DNA of 64,000 nt from Entoloma clypeatum (Eukaryota; Basidiomycota; Agaricomycetes; Agaricales; Entolomataceae). The DNA is taken from contig OY751490.1 of assembly GCA_963565915.1 (NCBI GenBank), positions 3,782,001 to 3,846,000 on the forward strand. Reading direction: 5' to 3'. The first letter of the stretch is position 1. Each line of letters opens with the position of its first letter. Below are positions 1 through 10,610 of the stretch, in pieces. The position numbers were made by a program, and so were the translations under genes. The notes below the pieces were generated by a model. It had not been told where the DNA came from. It saw nothing but the letters and a program-made list of their open reading frames with translations, and ran no database searches.

Positions 1-162
1 GGATAAAGAATGGAGGCGGATGTGCATCTGTCGATGCAGGATGTCAGCGAGCGAGGCTTCTAGGGCGTGGATCTGGTCTCTCATGGAGAGGGCTTCACCC
101 ATGAGGGCAGTGATGGCGGGGTTGGTTTCAGCGGATGTGGTGGTGACGGTGGCGGTGGACAT
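1..162 (-). CDS. Small ORF downstream of pol, copy 1 (partial)
   Basis: This is the N-terminal part of the same 122-residue ORF that is complete in copy 2 (34182-34550). The ATG is at 162-160 and the frame runs off the window. It lies about 120 bp after the pol stop on the element's sense strand. No family was recognised. Confidence 0.5.
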   Translation of the reverse strand, partial: MSTATVTTTSAETNPAITALMGEALSMRDQIHALEASLADILHRQMHIRLHSLS

Positions 163-285
163 GGTGCGGAGGATGTTGGAGAGATAGAGGAAGAATGGGG
201 TAGCTATATTGAAGACGGAGCGGAGAACTCGGTGTGTGGTTGACTGATGAGGTCGATACTGTCATGGGTTTTGAGAACTCGTCTT

Positions 286-3200
286 TTATTGTGGTCGAGA
301 CGGGTTCTGCCGATGGAAATCACGGATCAAATCTTGAGCGTTCTGAACATTAGCTCGAGGTTCCCATGTGTTCTCTTCTGGGCCATATCCTTCCCACTGG
401 ACGAGGTACTGGATCTTTCCGCGGAACTTTTGAGAGTCCAGGATCGTAGACACATGGTACTCTTCTCGTCCTTCGACGATGATCGGATCAGGGGCTGGTT
501 TCCTTTTCTGGATGGCGTACTTCGGAGTTTCATATGGTGACAACAGGGTCTCGTTGAACACAGGGTGAATCATCTTCCAAGTCTTCGGAAGATCAAGAAG
601 GTATGCGCTAGCTCCTTTCTTCTCTAGGACTTTGAATGGTCCATGTCGGAGTGCATCAAGTTTCTTTGAGGGTCGATCAGTCCTGATGTTAGTGCCTTCC
701 AGCCACACCTTGTCTCCGATGCGGTAGTCCCGAGACGGACTTTGCCGTGTGTCAACTGTCTTCTTCATCTGATCCTGTGCTTGTTTCAGCGCAGCATTGG
801 CTTCTTCTCGTGCCTGTTTGAGTTTTTTCAAGAAGTCGTTGGCAGCCGGATTGGTATCTTCTAACACGAGTTCTCCCTTCCACGGATGTAAACCGTAGTT
901 GAGGTAGAATGGGGTGTGCTTCGTTGCCTGATGTTCTTTGTCATTGTACTGGAATTCTGCGATTGCGATCCATTCAGCCCAATCATCCTGTAGATGGTTG
1001 ACAAAGTTTCGTAAGAATGCTTCTGTTTCCTGATGCGATCGCTCGGCCTGTCCATCAGTCTGTGGGTGGTATGCGGTGGACAGGTTCCTCTTGATCCCTA
1101 ACATGCGGCAGAGTATCTCCATGAACTTCGCGGCGAACTGCGGTCCCCTATCGCTGATGATCTTCTTGGGGATCCCATGAAGCTTCCATATCTGATCCCG
1201 ATAGATCTTGGCTAATCCTTCAGCCGATAGTTCCACGGTTGTCGGAATGAGGTGAAGCATCTTTGAATGTCTATCCGTGATGACCAGAATTGCGTTTTTT
1301 CCATCAGATTCTGGTATCGGTCCCACGACGTCGATTCCTATGTCTTCCCATGGGTGACTTGGTGCTGCATGGGGATGTAGCGGAGCATGTCGCTTTTGTC
1401 GGTTAATCTTGTTGCGTTGACAAGTGTCGCAACCCTTCACGTACTTCTTCACATCATGCAGTATGGTAGGCCACCAGTAGGTGCGAGTGAGGAGTTCATG
1501 TGTCCGGTACTGTCCTGGATGTCCAGCCACTGGTGCATCATGTGATTCAAACATCAATTCTTGTCGTAATTGTGGATCTGGCGGGACATAGACTCGTTCG
1601 CCTGCATATGTGATGCCGTTTTCCTGTTGATACCAATGAGGATTCTTCTTTAGACCCTGGGCTACTTCTGTCTCCATGTGGTTTGAACCCTTGATGCGTG
1701 CAATCCACGGATTTTCGATGGTCGTGACGTTTCCAATTTTGATGGAATCAGATGTCTCACCCCCTTCAAAGAATTGTTCCTCCGTGAACATCTCCATTTG
1801 TACCACATCTTCTGATTCCAACCGTTTCAAGAATAGTCCCTCCTTGAGCATTTGGTCACTGTCCTGTGGTTCGAGTTCCGCTTCATACCAGGGTAAGCGT
1901 GACAGGATGTCCGCTTTCGCATTGGTCTTGCCGGGCACATGCCGTAACTCGAAGTCATAGTCTTGTAACTTCATTTTCCAGCGTCGCTGTCGTTGATTCA
2001 GGTCCTGAGGACGGCGGAAATATTCCAGGTTCTTGTGATCGGTCAAGATTTCGAAACGTTCCCTGGCTTCGAGCAGATAGTGTCTCCAATCTTTTAGTGC
2101 TTCCACAACCGCCAGGAGTTCCTTGTCATATATCTCGTAATTCTGTTCGGCCGCGGACATGGTCTGCGACAAGAACACGATGGGGTGCCATTTGTCGTCT
2201 TGCTTCTGAGAGAGTACTGCTCCAATTGCATAGCCCGATGCATCGGTTTCAACCCTGAACTGTCCCTCTGGTTTCGGTAATGCCAAGACTGGTGCCGATG
2301 TAATTGCCTGTATGAGACCTTCAAAAGCTTGCTGCTCTGTTGGTCCCCAAGTAAATGCCGTACCGCCTGTGAGCACGGTGAGAGGTTTTGCGATGTTTGA
2401 GTACCCTTCAATAAATCGTCGATAGAAGTTAGCAAATCCAAGGAACTTCTGAACTTCCTTTTTTGATGTGGGTGCTCGCCAGTTTCGAATTGTATCCACC
2501 TTCTCAGTTTCCATCTCAACACGTCCCTCACCAACCACATATCCCAATATAGGACATTTTGTTACTTCCCATAAACACTTCTTCTCCTTTAGGAACAAAT
2601 CATTGTCCGATAGGATCTGTAGGATTTCTTTGGTGTTTCGCGCGAGTTCTTCCTTGGTTTTACCGATAACCACGATGTCATCCATGTAGATCACGCAGAT
2701 ACGTCGGCGGATCTGGTCCCGGAATAGACTAGCCATCATTTGAGAGAACGTTCCCGGGGAGTTGCAAAGACCAAAAAACATGACCAATGGTTCGAACAAT
2801 CCTCGACTGGTGAGGAAGGCAGCTTTCCATTCATCGCCCTCCTTAATCTGGACGTTGTTATAGCCCCACATGATGTCCATTTTATTGAAGTAGACCGCAT
2901 CTTTCAGTACGTCCAGGAGATCGGATATTCGTGGGAGTGGGAACTTGTCTTTAACCGTGAATTTATTGACCATGCGGTAATCTTGTACCAATTGTTTGGA
3001 GCCATCCTTTTTGTTGATGAAGAAGCAAGGGGAGGCATAAGGGGATTTGGACGGGCGGATCTTTCCTGTTGCTAGACCCTCGTCAATGAATGCATCCAAT
3101 TCTTCTTGTTCCTTTTGCGTCATAGGATATGTATTTCCCCCTAGTTCCTTTGGTGCATCCGGTGTAAGTTCGATACCATGGTCCCATTCCCTCTCCTTTG

Positions 3201-3885
3201 GGATCTTGTCAAAGTTCTCTTTCTCGAAAAGATGAGCAAATTGTTCAACATATGAGGGTCGTTTGGTTGTGGGAGGTGGTGTGGGAGTGACAGCTTCCAA
3301 AATAGGGTCTCCAGGCTTCCATTTCTGATCCGACTTTTTGGGTGCATCTTTGTCGCGCACCTCAACCATGCGAACCCGGTGTTTGCGACCATTAAGGTTA
3401 ATCCTAAAATCCGAGTGTTTGGTTTGACATGTTGTTGGGCACCGGTTAAATGTTACCGCGCCGGTCGTCCAATTGATTGTGGGGTTGTGGTGTACCAACC
3501 AGTCATGTCCCAAGAGCATGTCCGTCCTCCCAATGTCCAGTACCATTGCTTCCATGGTTTCCTGATGTGCTCCCAAATCCAGTTTGACTTCGGCAAGTTG
3601 GCTCGCTTTTTGTTGTCGATTTGGTGATCCATCCGCATTTAGAATTGCTATGGGTGGTATCCCTCGCGTGGGGAGGTTCTGTTCGCGTACTATTCTGGGA
3701 TGGATGCATGTGCGTTCACATCCGCTGTCAACCTCAGGTCGGATAACCTTTGGTCCTCGTCGTGTTTTGAGCTGCGCTAACAGCCTGATTTCTCATCTTT
3801 TCAGAGGTTTATCTCCCTTCACAATCTTAGTCGACACAGCGGCTCGCTTGGCAGGGATGACATAGGTTCTATTGTCTGCAGTCAT
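286..3885 (-). pseudogene. Ty3/Gypsy pol polyprotein, one in-frame stop
   Basis: The frame from the ATG at 3885 is about 1200 codons. Domains in order: retropepsin with the DSG triad near residue 52; reverse transcriptase with YMDD near 400; RNase H starting near TDASG (about 547); integrase HHCC zinc site near 800; integrase catalytic D (GIDVVGP, about 850), D (SDRGPQ, about 910) and E (DGQAERS, about 948); and a chromodomain at about 1135-1190 (YLVQWEGYG, ENTWEP). A single TGA at 3795-3793 lies between the start and the protease, where copy 2 has CGA, so this copy is broken only there. The pol frame differs from gag (a -1 step) and stays open through the gag stop, so expression by frameshift or reinitiation is likely. 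Confidence 0.93.
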
Positions 3886-3935
3886 ACAAGGCAAGCAAGT
3901 CCGTTTAATAGATAAGGGTCGCGACTTAGCGTCGT

Positions 3936-5138
3936 TTAATCGGACCCTTCGGGAAAATCCTTCTCGTCGGCTTCTAAGATTGTTGTTTCATCATTCTCGG
4001 CATCTTCCTCAGACACCTTCCTAACCCTTCCAGAGTTCTTCTTTGGCTTGCGGCAGTTGCGCGCAATATGGCCTTCTTGGTCACAGTTGAAACACTTGTG
4101 ACCATCTTTCTTCTTTGGAGCGCTACAGTCTTTTGCTAGATGACCGAAGCGTTGACAGTTGTAGCAACGGGCTACTCCTGCTTTGTCGATCTCCATGGCC
4201 TTGCCCTGACCACCATAAGTGGTACCCGATCCGGTGCGCATGTCGCCGCCACCTCGGATGACCAGTGCATGTCCTTCCATCTGTCGTCCCTTGTTTCGGA
4301 TCTCCTTTGCGTAATCGGTGTACGTCTTGCCATCGCTGGCCACTTGTTCAGAGATTCTGCGGTTGACGTTTTTCTCCAGGATGTATTTCCCAGTTTCTTT
4401 GCCAAGGTTTGACAGTTTCAAGAGTTCTTCAAATTCATCCAAGAATTCATCAACAGTGCGTTTCTCTTGTTTCAGGACTTCGAGTCTCGCTTTGGCAGCG
4501 ACCGACTTGTTGGCGATGGAGAATCGTGTGGCGATATCATCGGAAAAACCTAGCCAGGTGATGTTCTCATTGTCAACGGCAAGAGCATCTAACTTGTTAC
4601 TGGCCCAGTGTCTGCCGGACCCTTCCATCATGCGGGATAACACCGCAAGAATCTTCTGATCGTCTGTGAGGCTCTTTTGGAACCTGATGTATAGTTTGGT
4701 GGCCTTCCACCACTCGTCAAAGGTGTATCTGTCCTTGAACATCCCAGGATCCTTGATGATCTTGGATGTATCCATTGTTTGTACAGCCGGAGCTTCTGCC
4801 ATGTTTAGAGTCTGCGGAGGAGGAGAGGAGTCGGGTTGTTGGGATGAAGATGGGGTTCGGGATACAGGTAAGGATTGAAAATGAGTCCCTGTTCTAGGCG
4901 TCTGTTCGATATCTGACTGCGCGGAGTCAAAAGTAAATTCGTCAGGGGACTCGTCGGCGGAATCGGTGGCAAAACGTTCAGAGTATTTCCTCTGTAAATC
5001 TCTAAGGAATCTCTGTTCCTGCGCGTCTGTTGGTCTCGAGAAGGGGTCAAGTCTCTCGTTTCGTGCCCAGCGGTTGTACTTGGTCTGTTGTTCTTCGGTG
5101 GTGAAGTGGGCGTAGATCTGCTGCTTCAAGTAAGACAT
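3936..5138 (-). CDS. Ty3/Gypsy gag with two zinc knuckles, copy 1
   Basis: The predicted protein is 400 residues. Residues about 110-250 look like a retrotransposon gag capsid fold (FDEWWKATKLYIRF, then a helix-rich stretch). Two CCHC knuckles follow near residues 330 and 352 (CYNCQRFGHLAKDC and CFNCDQEGHIARNC). The C-terminus is acidic. It would coat the element RNA in cytoplasmic particles. The ATG at 5138 overlaps the end of an upstream leader ORF by 13 nt in another frame. In copy 2 that ATG is ACG, so it may not be the only start. The frame is intact here. Confidence 0.88.
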   Translation of the reverse strand: MSYLKQQIYAHFTTEEQQTKYNRWARNERLDPFSRPTDAQEQRFLRDLQRKYSERFATDSADESPDEFTFDSAQSDIEQTPRTGTHFQSLPVSRTPSSSQQPDSSPPPQTLNMAEAPAVQTMDTSKIIKDPGMFKDRYTFDEWWKATKLYIRFQKSLTDDQKILAVLSRMMEGSGRHWASNKLDALAVDNENITWLGFSDDIATRFSIANKSVAAKARLEVLKQEKRTVDEFLDEFEELLKLSNLGKETGKYILEKNVNRRISEQVASDGKTYTDYAKEIRNKGRQMEGHALVIRGGGDMRTGSGTTYGGQGKAMEIDKAGVARCYNCQRFGHLAKDCSAPKKKDGHKCFNCDQEGHIARNCRKPKKNSGRVRKVSEEDAENDETTILEADEKDFPEGSD

Positions 5139-5581
5139 GATGATGTGGCTCTGGGATGTCTCGATGAGAGCGTCCTAATCAATCTTCTGATAACGGTTGT
5201 CTGGACACTGATAAACTCTCTGATCTCTGTGATCCGACCTGTCTGAGGTCCTTCTTGAACGCGAAAGCTTTCGAGTTTGTTCTGTCGGGCGTTGTAACGC
5301 GCGATCTGGTGTTGCCGAGCAAGATGGATGCTCTCTGCTATCTCGCTGTGGGGGCGATGCTCGTCGTTGTCTAGTTCTTCGTCAAGCACCTGCTGTAGGA
5401 TGCCACGGATCTCCGATTCGATATACTGCTGGATGAGTGTAAAATCGATACTGTCTCGAGGACTTAGCTCCTCCTGTTGGGCTTCTGGCGTGCTGAATGG
5501 GTTACTGGTGAAGTCTTCAAAGAAGCGCGACGTCTTGACTCGTCTGGTAGTTGCTCTCTGCGCTCTGGGCGAACCTAACAA
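5126..5581 (-). other. Leader ORF without an ATG, upstream of gag (copy 1)
   Basis: A 151-codon frame opens at a stop inside the primer-binding site and runs into the gag start. It contains no ATG at all, yet it is kept open in both copies (also 39888-40334) and reads like protein: Arg-rich start, then an acidic helix-like stretch (IQQYIESEIRGILQQVLDEE). It could be an N-terminal gag extension reached by non-AUG initiation and frameshift, or a former coding region. No homology was recognised. Confidence 0.45.
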
Positions 5582-5591
5582 GATTTAGCAA
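5581..5591 (-). other. Self-primer binding site (Tf1 type)
   Basis: Minus-strand sequence TTGCTAAATCT lies two bases after the LTR end. It is the exact reverse complement of AGATTTAGCAA in the LTR (5676-5666), which starts 34 nt after the TATA box, where the RNA should begin. This is the Tf1/sushi arrangement in which the 5' end of the RNA folds back as primer. The 11-nt length equals that known for Tf1. Confidence 0.82.
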
Positions 5592-5702
5592 CTTGTTATG
5601 CTTAACAAACCGTTCCAAGGTTCGGGCAGAGTATGCAGGAAGTGGAAAGGCGAAGAGCAAAGTGATTGCTAAATCTAAGGAATGTAGCTATGGTACATGG
5701 GG

Positions 5703-5710
5703 TTTATATA
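5703..5710 (-). promoter_or_regulatory. TATA box of Gypsy LTR
   Basis: TATATAAA on the minus strand, 34 nt upstream of the self-primer sequence. The same spacing is kept in the LTRs at 8521 (TATA 8806-8813, primer 8840-8850) and 40356 (TATA 40473-40466, primer 40439-40429). Confidence 0.75.
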
Positions 5711-5734
5711 GGACTGGCTACGAGCGGTAGCGAG

Positions 5735-5916
5735 TGAGTCAGTAGCTGCGGAAGGCAGTGCGGATGAGTCAGTAACTGCGGAAAGGCAGTGTGAAGTGAG
5801 TCAGACGACTGCGGACTGAGTAATCCCTACTGCGGAGTGCGAGTCAGCGCGGGAGCGAAGTATACTAAAGGAGAATGGTAGAGTAAAGGTAAATGAATAA
5901 GCGGTCCGATGAGTCA
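5735..5916. promoter_or_regulatory. Cluster of TGAGTCA (bZIP/Gcn4-type) sites in U3
   Basis: Four perfect TGAGTCA heptamers at 5735-5741, 5765-5771, 5797-5803 and 5910-5916, all upstream of the TATA box. The first three are spaced 30 and 32 bp within tandem repeats. TGAGTCA/TGACTCA is the core site of AP-1/Gcn4/Cpc1 bZIP factors. Binding here is inferred, not shown. Confidence 0.5.
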
Positions 5917-5980
5917 AAGAAATAACGAAGGTACAATGCATGGGAAAAGTGCGTAGCATACAAACCGGTAAGTCCGTAAC

Positions 5981-7440
5981 AAGCCCCTTGAAACATTGAT
6001 TAAACTGGTTCTTACTGTTGTTTCCAGAAGTTTCTGGGCCTCGTCCTGCCAGTCTTTTGCATCAAGATTCCCCTCATCGATTTCGGCCTCTTGTTCCTTT
6101 TTCCCGCCCCACTTATGTGCGATGTAGGGAAGTCCATAGTATGGATGGATCACTAGTAAACAGATAAATATATTGAAAGCCTTAAGACAAAACAAACTCA
6201 CAAAGGGAAAGGAGGATGGTGGGGATGTCGTCGAATTTGCAGTAGTATTTATTGAGTTTCTTGATGCCATCTTGAAGGGCTCCATGAAATAAAGTGAAAC
6301 GAGGGTCTGCGGCTTTCTTCTCCCATGCACTCAGAAGATCCTCGATGCAGGGAAGGACCCTCCACAATGTTGCATGTTTTTCAGCTGAGAAAACTTGCTG
6401 GAATTGGTTAGAATCCTGTCGGTGTCATTCGAAAAGTACTTCATTAGCAGAAATATAAAAGAGATCACATACATACATCGAGGATGTCTCGCATATTGGC
6501 GACGCGTTGCCAATCATCCGCTTCCATCCAAACAGCACTCCATGGTATCTTTTTGGAGATCCGTCCATTCTTCCATATTGTTGTCATGGGCCCGAAATGC
6601 TGATCAGCAGTTGATATAAAAAGATCAATAGGCTAGACATGTGAAATCAGCATGGAGGTGTGAGGAAAGTAAAACCAATCACACACATCCTTGAGTTCAT
6701 ATTCGCAACTGAGCATCCCATCAGCGGTGCCCCATCGGATGTTCGAATGAAGGGGAATCTTGAGGGGTATATCGAAACCGGCTTCAACTTGTAGTTTCTG
6801 GAACGTGTTGATGCATATACCAAATACTTGGATCTGTATGTAATTTTGAATCAGTAGGAACTCACAAAAGATGTATCACAACATATCTTGATTGCAACTG
6901 TCCAAATCACAGCAATGATGTCCAACAAGCCGTTGAGGACGTGATTATCGGGTAACAAGGGGTCGTACTCCCAGATCGCAGTCGCGTTCTCAACAGTGGC
7001 GATCTTCGTGATATGATCCATGACCGATACATTACTGAGGTTGACAACATGTCCTAGACATCTGCAAACAATGATCGTGGTATCAGCGCAAATGAAATTT
7101 ATAAGTCACTTATGGGACTTTGCATTTGCAGGCACACGGGAAGCTGCCGGTATCTGTGCACAACCTCAATAACTTTGCATGATGTTGCGTTGATGGTGGC
7201 ATTATCGAGTGTTGCATTGAAAAGCTGGCAGAGATCTAATCAGTGGCAGTGACAGGCTGTGCGTGAGAAACCAACAGACATGAGATGACTCCTTTGAGGT
7301 GATGCCGACTCGATCCAGCAGCCCCACCAAGTACCTCCCTAGGTTCTCCCCATCATGTCCGCCATGAGAGGATGCTCCCTTCGTAGTGCTTCCCCTAGCC
7401 ATGGGAGAGAGAAGGTAGGAGGATGTTTTCCTCATCATCA
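5981..7440 (-). pseudogene. hAT-family transposase remnant with introns
   Basis: Minus-strand pieces match the fungal hAT transposase plan in order: GENLGRYLVGLLDRVGI near 7350; a piece reading LDNATINATS near 7190; LGHVVNLSNV near 7050; AIWEYDPLLPDN near 6960; LPCIEDLLSAWEKK near 6330; LHPYYGL-like and KWGGKKEQEAEIDEGN near 6100; and NWQDEAQKLLE-like near 6030. Pieces are separated by intron-like gaps. The frame is cut at 5981 by the LTR of Gypsy copy 1. The N-terminal BED zinc-finger half is missing. A cut-and-paste enzyme in origin, not functional here. Confidence 0.82.
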
Positions 7441-7842
7441 TCTCGCCCAGTACTTATACCTTTGCCCACAGGATTGTGTCTCCAACAACTTTTTTTTTCT
7501 ATATTATTTCTACCATGATAGAATTGTTGTAGATGAATTAAGGAGTCTCAACATCGTGTGAGATGGCAATGTAACATGTTTTGAAGCCACAATGGAGTTT
7601 GGTGACAACGTGGACATGAGCCAAGATCCTGGATTTTTCGCAACTAGTTTCTGCCCAATTAACCAGTTAAAATTGGTTAAAACCAGTTAATAAAAGTTAA
7701 CGAAAATCTTTCTCAGAGGTTAAACTGAGGTTATTGCTACATCCAAAGTTGTTAACCTTAACTATGGGGTTAAGTTAATGGGGGTTAAGTCATGTTAAAT
7801 TAACATTAACTGGCAGTTAAGTAACTTGACTTTTAAACACTC
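7441..7842 (-). other. hAT 5' end with GTTAA-rich subterminal repeats
   Basis: No gene was seen. Between 7660 and 7842 GTTAA/TTAAC pentamers recur many times. The segment ends (minus strand) in GAGTGTTTAAAAGTCAAG, which resembles the terminal repeat of the hAT-like element at 41289 (TAGTGTTTAAAGGTCCA). Dense subterminal motifs are typical of hAT transposase-binding regions. The partner end would lie outside the window. Confidence 0.55.
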
Positions 7843-8520
7843 CTAAGACAAGCATCAACTTTGGACGGGCCCGCCCATTGTTTATTCGCCCAGTGGAAAA
7901 GAGGTTTGGAAACCCTCTCTGTTCCAAATGTTTCACCTGGGGCCACCAGGTCAAAGCCAACAGTACAGGATGCCTATCCCATGCTCAGCTATGTCCCATC
8001 TGCAGTGGTCCTCATCATGTTGACAATCACCATGCCTTTGCCACATGCTGCAAAGGCACCCTCAATGCCACACCTCCCATTCCTGCCATCTTGGACGGCC
8101 ACTCTTGTGACCATGCTCCTTGCTGCAAGAATTGTGGAGAAGACCACAGCGCAGACTCACCAGTCTGCATTTTCTGGTGAAATAGGTTCCACCCGGACTT
8201 TTCCAAAAACTGATATGCTAAAGTCCAAGCAGTCAAGTTAGCTGCAAAGAAGGTCAAGGAGTCAAGGCTGAATCAACCCTCATGTCAGGCCCTATGGGCG
8301 ATATGAAACTCAGTGGTGCTAAACCCACCTCCACCCCCTTCCCTGCTCCACCGCCAATGGCGGTCCCTTTCCAGGCCCTGACTAATGCCTGGACACCTAG
8401 ATACCAGGACCTGTGTATTCATTGCCATAATATGCGCAAGACATGGTCAATTATGAACTCTTTTCTTGAACGATCTCAACTATCTCATGATATTTACTTC
8501 ATACAAGAACCATCTTGTAC
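7843..8520 (+). pseudogene. LINE remnant: ORF1 zinc-knuckle end and ORF2 start
   Basis: From 7850 the frame reads a gag-like C-terminus with CCHC/CCHH knuckles (CSKCFTWGHQ, then CPICSGPHHVDNHH, then CKNCGEDHSADSPVC). These align one-for-one with ORF1 of the intact LINE at 14370-14620. ORF1 decays after 8180. At 8410-8520 the start of an ORF2 endonuclease is recognisable (MRKTWSIMNSFLERS, IYFIQEPSC). It stops exactly where the LTR at 8521 begins. Confidence 0.75.
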
Positions 8521-8990
8521 TGTTACGGACTCTACGGTATGAGGACCACATCATATCTTTTACTTATCGGCCCGACTCGGCGCCCTCTTACGAACTTACT
8601 ATGTCTAATGTCTACTTTCGCAACCTTCGATTCCCAGTCTGACTCATTACATTACTTCATCATCCCCTTTAGTATACTTCGCTCCCACGCTGACTCGCTT
8701 TCCGCAGTCAGCTTACTCACTGTACATAGCCTTCTGCAGTTGCCTTACTCATGCACACTGCCTTCCGCAGTACTGACTCATCCGCTACCGCCTATAGTCA
8801 GTACCTATATAAACCTCTTGTACTATAGTAGAATTCCTTAGATTTAGCAATCACTTTGCTCTTCACCTTTCCACTTTCCTGCATACTCTGCCCGAACCTT
8901 GGAATGGTTTGTTAAGCATAACAAGTTGCTAAATCTCGTTAGGTTTGCCCAGAGCAAAGAGAGCAACTACCAGACAAGTCAAGACATCGC
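8521..8990 (+). repeat. Gypsy LTR (subfamily B) plus truncated leader
   Basis: The LTR is 8521-8923 (403 bp; TGTTACGGAC...CATAACA), followed by AG, the self-primer site 8926-8936 and about 55 bp of leader. Homology to the family then stops at about 8990. Its TATA box is 8806-8813 and its primer-complementary sequence is 8840-8850. It is nearly identical to the LTR at 40356-40758 in the opposite orientation. It interrupts a LINE ORF2. Confidence 0.9.
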
Positions 8991-10610
8991 GCTGAAACGA
9001 AGGAAGTGAGTCTGGGGATGAGCGCGAGCGATATCTCTATCACACACACAAACACCAAACACAACAACGAAGACCGAACAAGTCTCGCAATGTGTACTTC
9101 TCAATCAATATAGTTCGGGGTGATGAGTGGGATCACTCAGGATGCGACTCTTCCAAACAACAATTGAATAACTCGTTTAGCGATGGCGCGATAGGTCTCG
9201 AACAAGACTTAGAGATAGTTCTCAATAGATAATGAACCGGGGTTTGTGATTTCCGAACCAACAAGACTTCGCGAACACGACAATGACCAATACGACCGAT
9301 AGATAACACAATTTGACGATTGACAAGTTCTCGAACACACAAAACACAATTGCGACTGACTTCCGATGCAAACCAAACGATCTCGAGGCTTCAATGATAC
9401 TCGCGAATGACGACAGATGCACAAGACAAATGCTATCAATTCTGGGGCACAATCTAACCTAACCTATCTACCACGAAACTACGAGATTTTATACATGAGC
9501 AGCAATAAATATAGAAAAAGGTTGCATGTGGTATCGATAAATGGTATCCAGTCAAGTGACCTTCGCTAGAGTCGTTTCGATGCGCCCATGTGGTAGACAA
9601 CGCCACAGGTACGCCCCTTTTCCATATCCAAACCTCTGCCACACTGGAGAGGCCACTATTTCAATATCTTGGTTTTGCGATGTACCCGGGACAATGCCGA
9701 TTAGTTACCATGAGGTATCAGCTGCATCAATTAAGGGTCGCCTTGATAAGCCACCCATCAGATTCGGTCCCTATCAAAGTTCACCATAAGGTCACGTTGA
9801 TCGCGACATATCAAACCCGATCTCGGTCTGTATCATCCGATGTCATTTCAATATTCCTGATATGGACGATTTGGACGTGGAGCACGGCGCACGTTGACCA
9901 AACCTCTCGCGAGAATGTCTCCGGTCAAGCCCCGATGTATGGTAGACAGTGCTAGTGTCATCGATAACTCCAATATAACCCATCTCCTTGTTTCACGCTT
10001 CGTCGCGAGAGGCACTCGATAGTCTTTTCTATCTCGCGAGACGATCCCATAGCTCTCGAGTATCATAGCTAAGCCCATAGTGGTGACCAGCGCTATGTCC
10101 TACATTGCCAGGGTCGCTGGTCTCTCTCTCTAACGTCGCCACTAAGTCCTCAGAATCGGAGCTCATCTAGGACTCTCTATATCCCTTAGAGATAGTGTGA
10201 AAGGGTGCAAAACGCGCAGATTTTAGGCCTAGACGCATCGCGGCCTTATCATCTCCCCCACACTAAATCCTGACTGTCCCAGTCAATCCTATCTAACGAC
10301 AGCGATATGACCAGTCCACTCTAGCACCGCTTTCCATATATTTGAGTTCCACCCCAAAACGTGTTCTCGCGAGACGGCCCCACTTGACACGCCGTACTGT
10401 GGACACACAAAGTCCGCACTCGGCCCCCACTGGCCTCATGTTCGCTTATACCAAGTAACATCAAAGGTTTGCCGTTCTCGCGACCTAACTCCACGCTGAT
10501 GGATTTTGACAGATAACTTCCTCCGCAGTAGCCTCGCGAGACTTCCAATTCCCATAAAGGCTGGGGCAGTCTGCCTCATTCCCCAGTTCTCACTTTTCCT
10601 CTCGTTCAAC
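8991..10610 (-). repeat. Probable LTR of a second Ty3 family (about 9121-10251) and flanks
   Basis: No gene was recognised. On the minus strand, a purine tract TTTAGTGTGGGGGAG (10266-10252) is followed by TGAT..., and a matching ...ATCA end occurs at 9121. This would give an LTR of about 1.13 kb. The same purine tract sits next to the putative Gypsy-3 LTR end (19268/25057). CTCGCGAG-type motifs recur here and throughout Gypsy-3. The left boundary is a guess. Positions 10267-10610 hold the presumed 5' flank of the plus-strand gene at 10611. Confidence 0.4.

Larger units (their letters stand above)
1..5980 (-). mobile_element. Ty3/Gypsy chromovirus copy 1 (3' end outside window)
   Basis: The element reads right to left: 5' LTR (5594-5980), self-primer site, leader ORF, gag, pol with a C-terminal chromodomain, and the start of a small extra ORF cut by the window edge. 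The chromodomain, the single CCHC-gag/pol layout and the self-priming site place it with Tf1/sushi-like chromoviruses. The sequence from 1 to about 3190 is almost identical to 34389-37230 of copy 2, so the family moved recently. It lies in a hAT transposase remnant whose reading frame ends at 5981. The left LTR and target duplication cannot be checked here. Confidence 0.93.
5594..5980 (-). repeat. 5' LTR of Gypsy copy 1 (subfamily A, 387 bp)
   Basis: On the minus strand it begins TGTTACGGAC and ends CATAACA, with TG...CA ends. U3 lies on the high-coordinate side and R/U5 on the low side. Near-identical copies lie at 33781-34147 and 52496-52883. U3 contains repeats of about 30 bp with TGAGTCA and CTGCGG motifs. 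Confidence 0.92.

Noticed and set aside
247..540. Plus-strand ORF of 97 codons, repeated at 34635-34928
   Set aside because: It is the exact antisense of the Gypsy chromodomain end; present twice only because the element is.
8515..8841. Plus-strand ORF of 108 codons
   Set aside because: Lies almost wholly in the LTR at 8521-8923.
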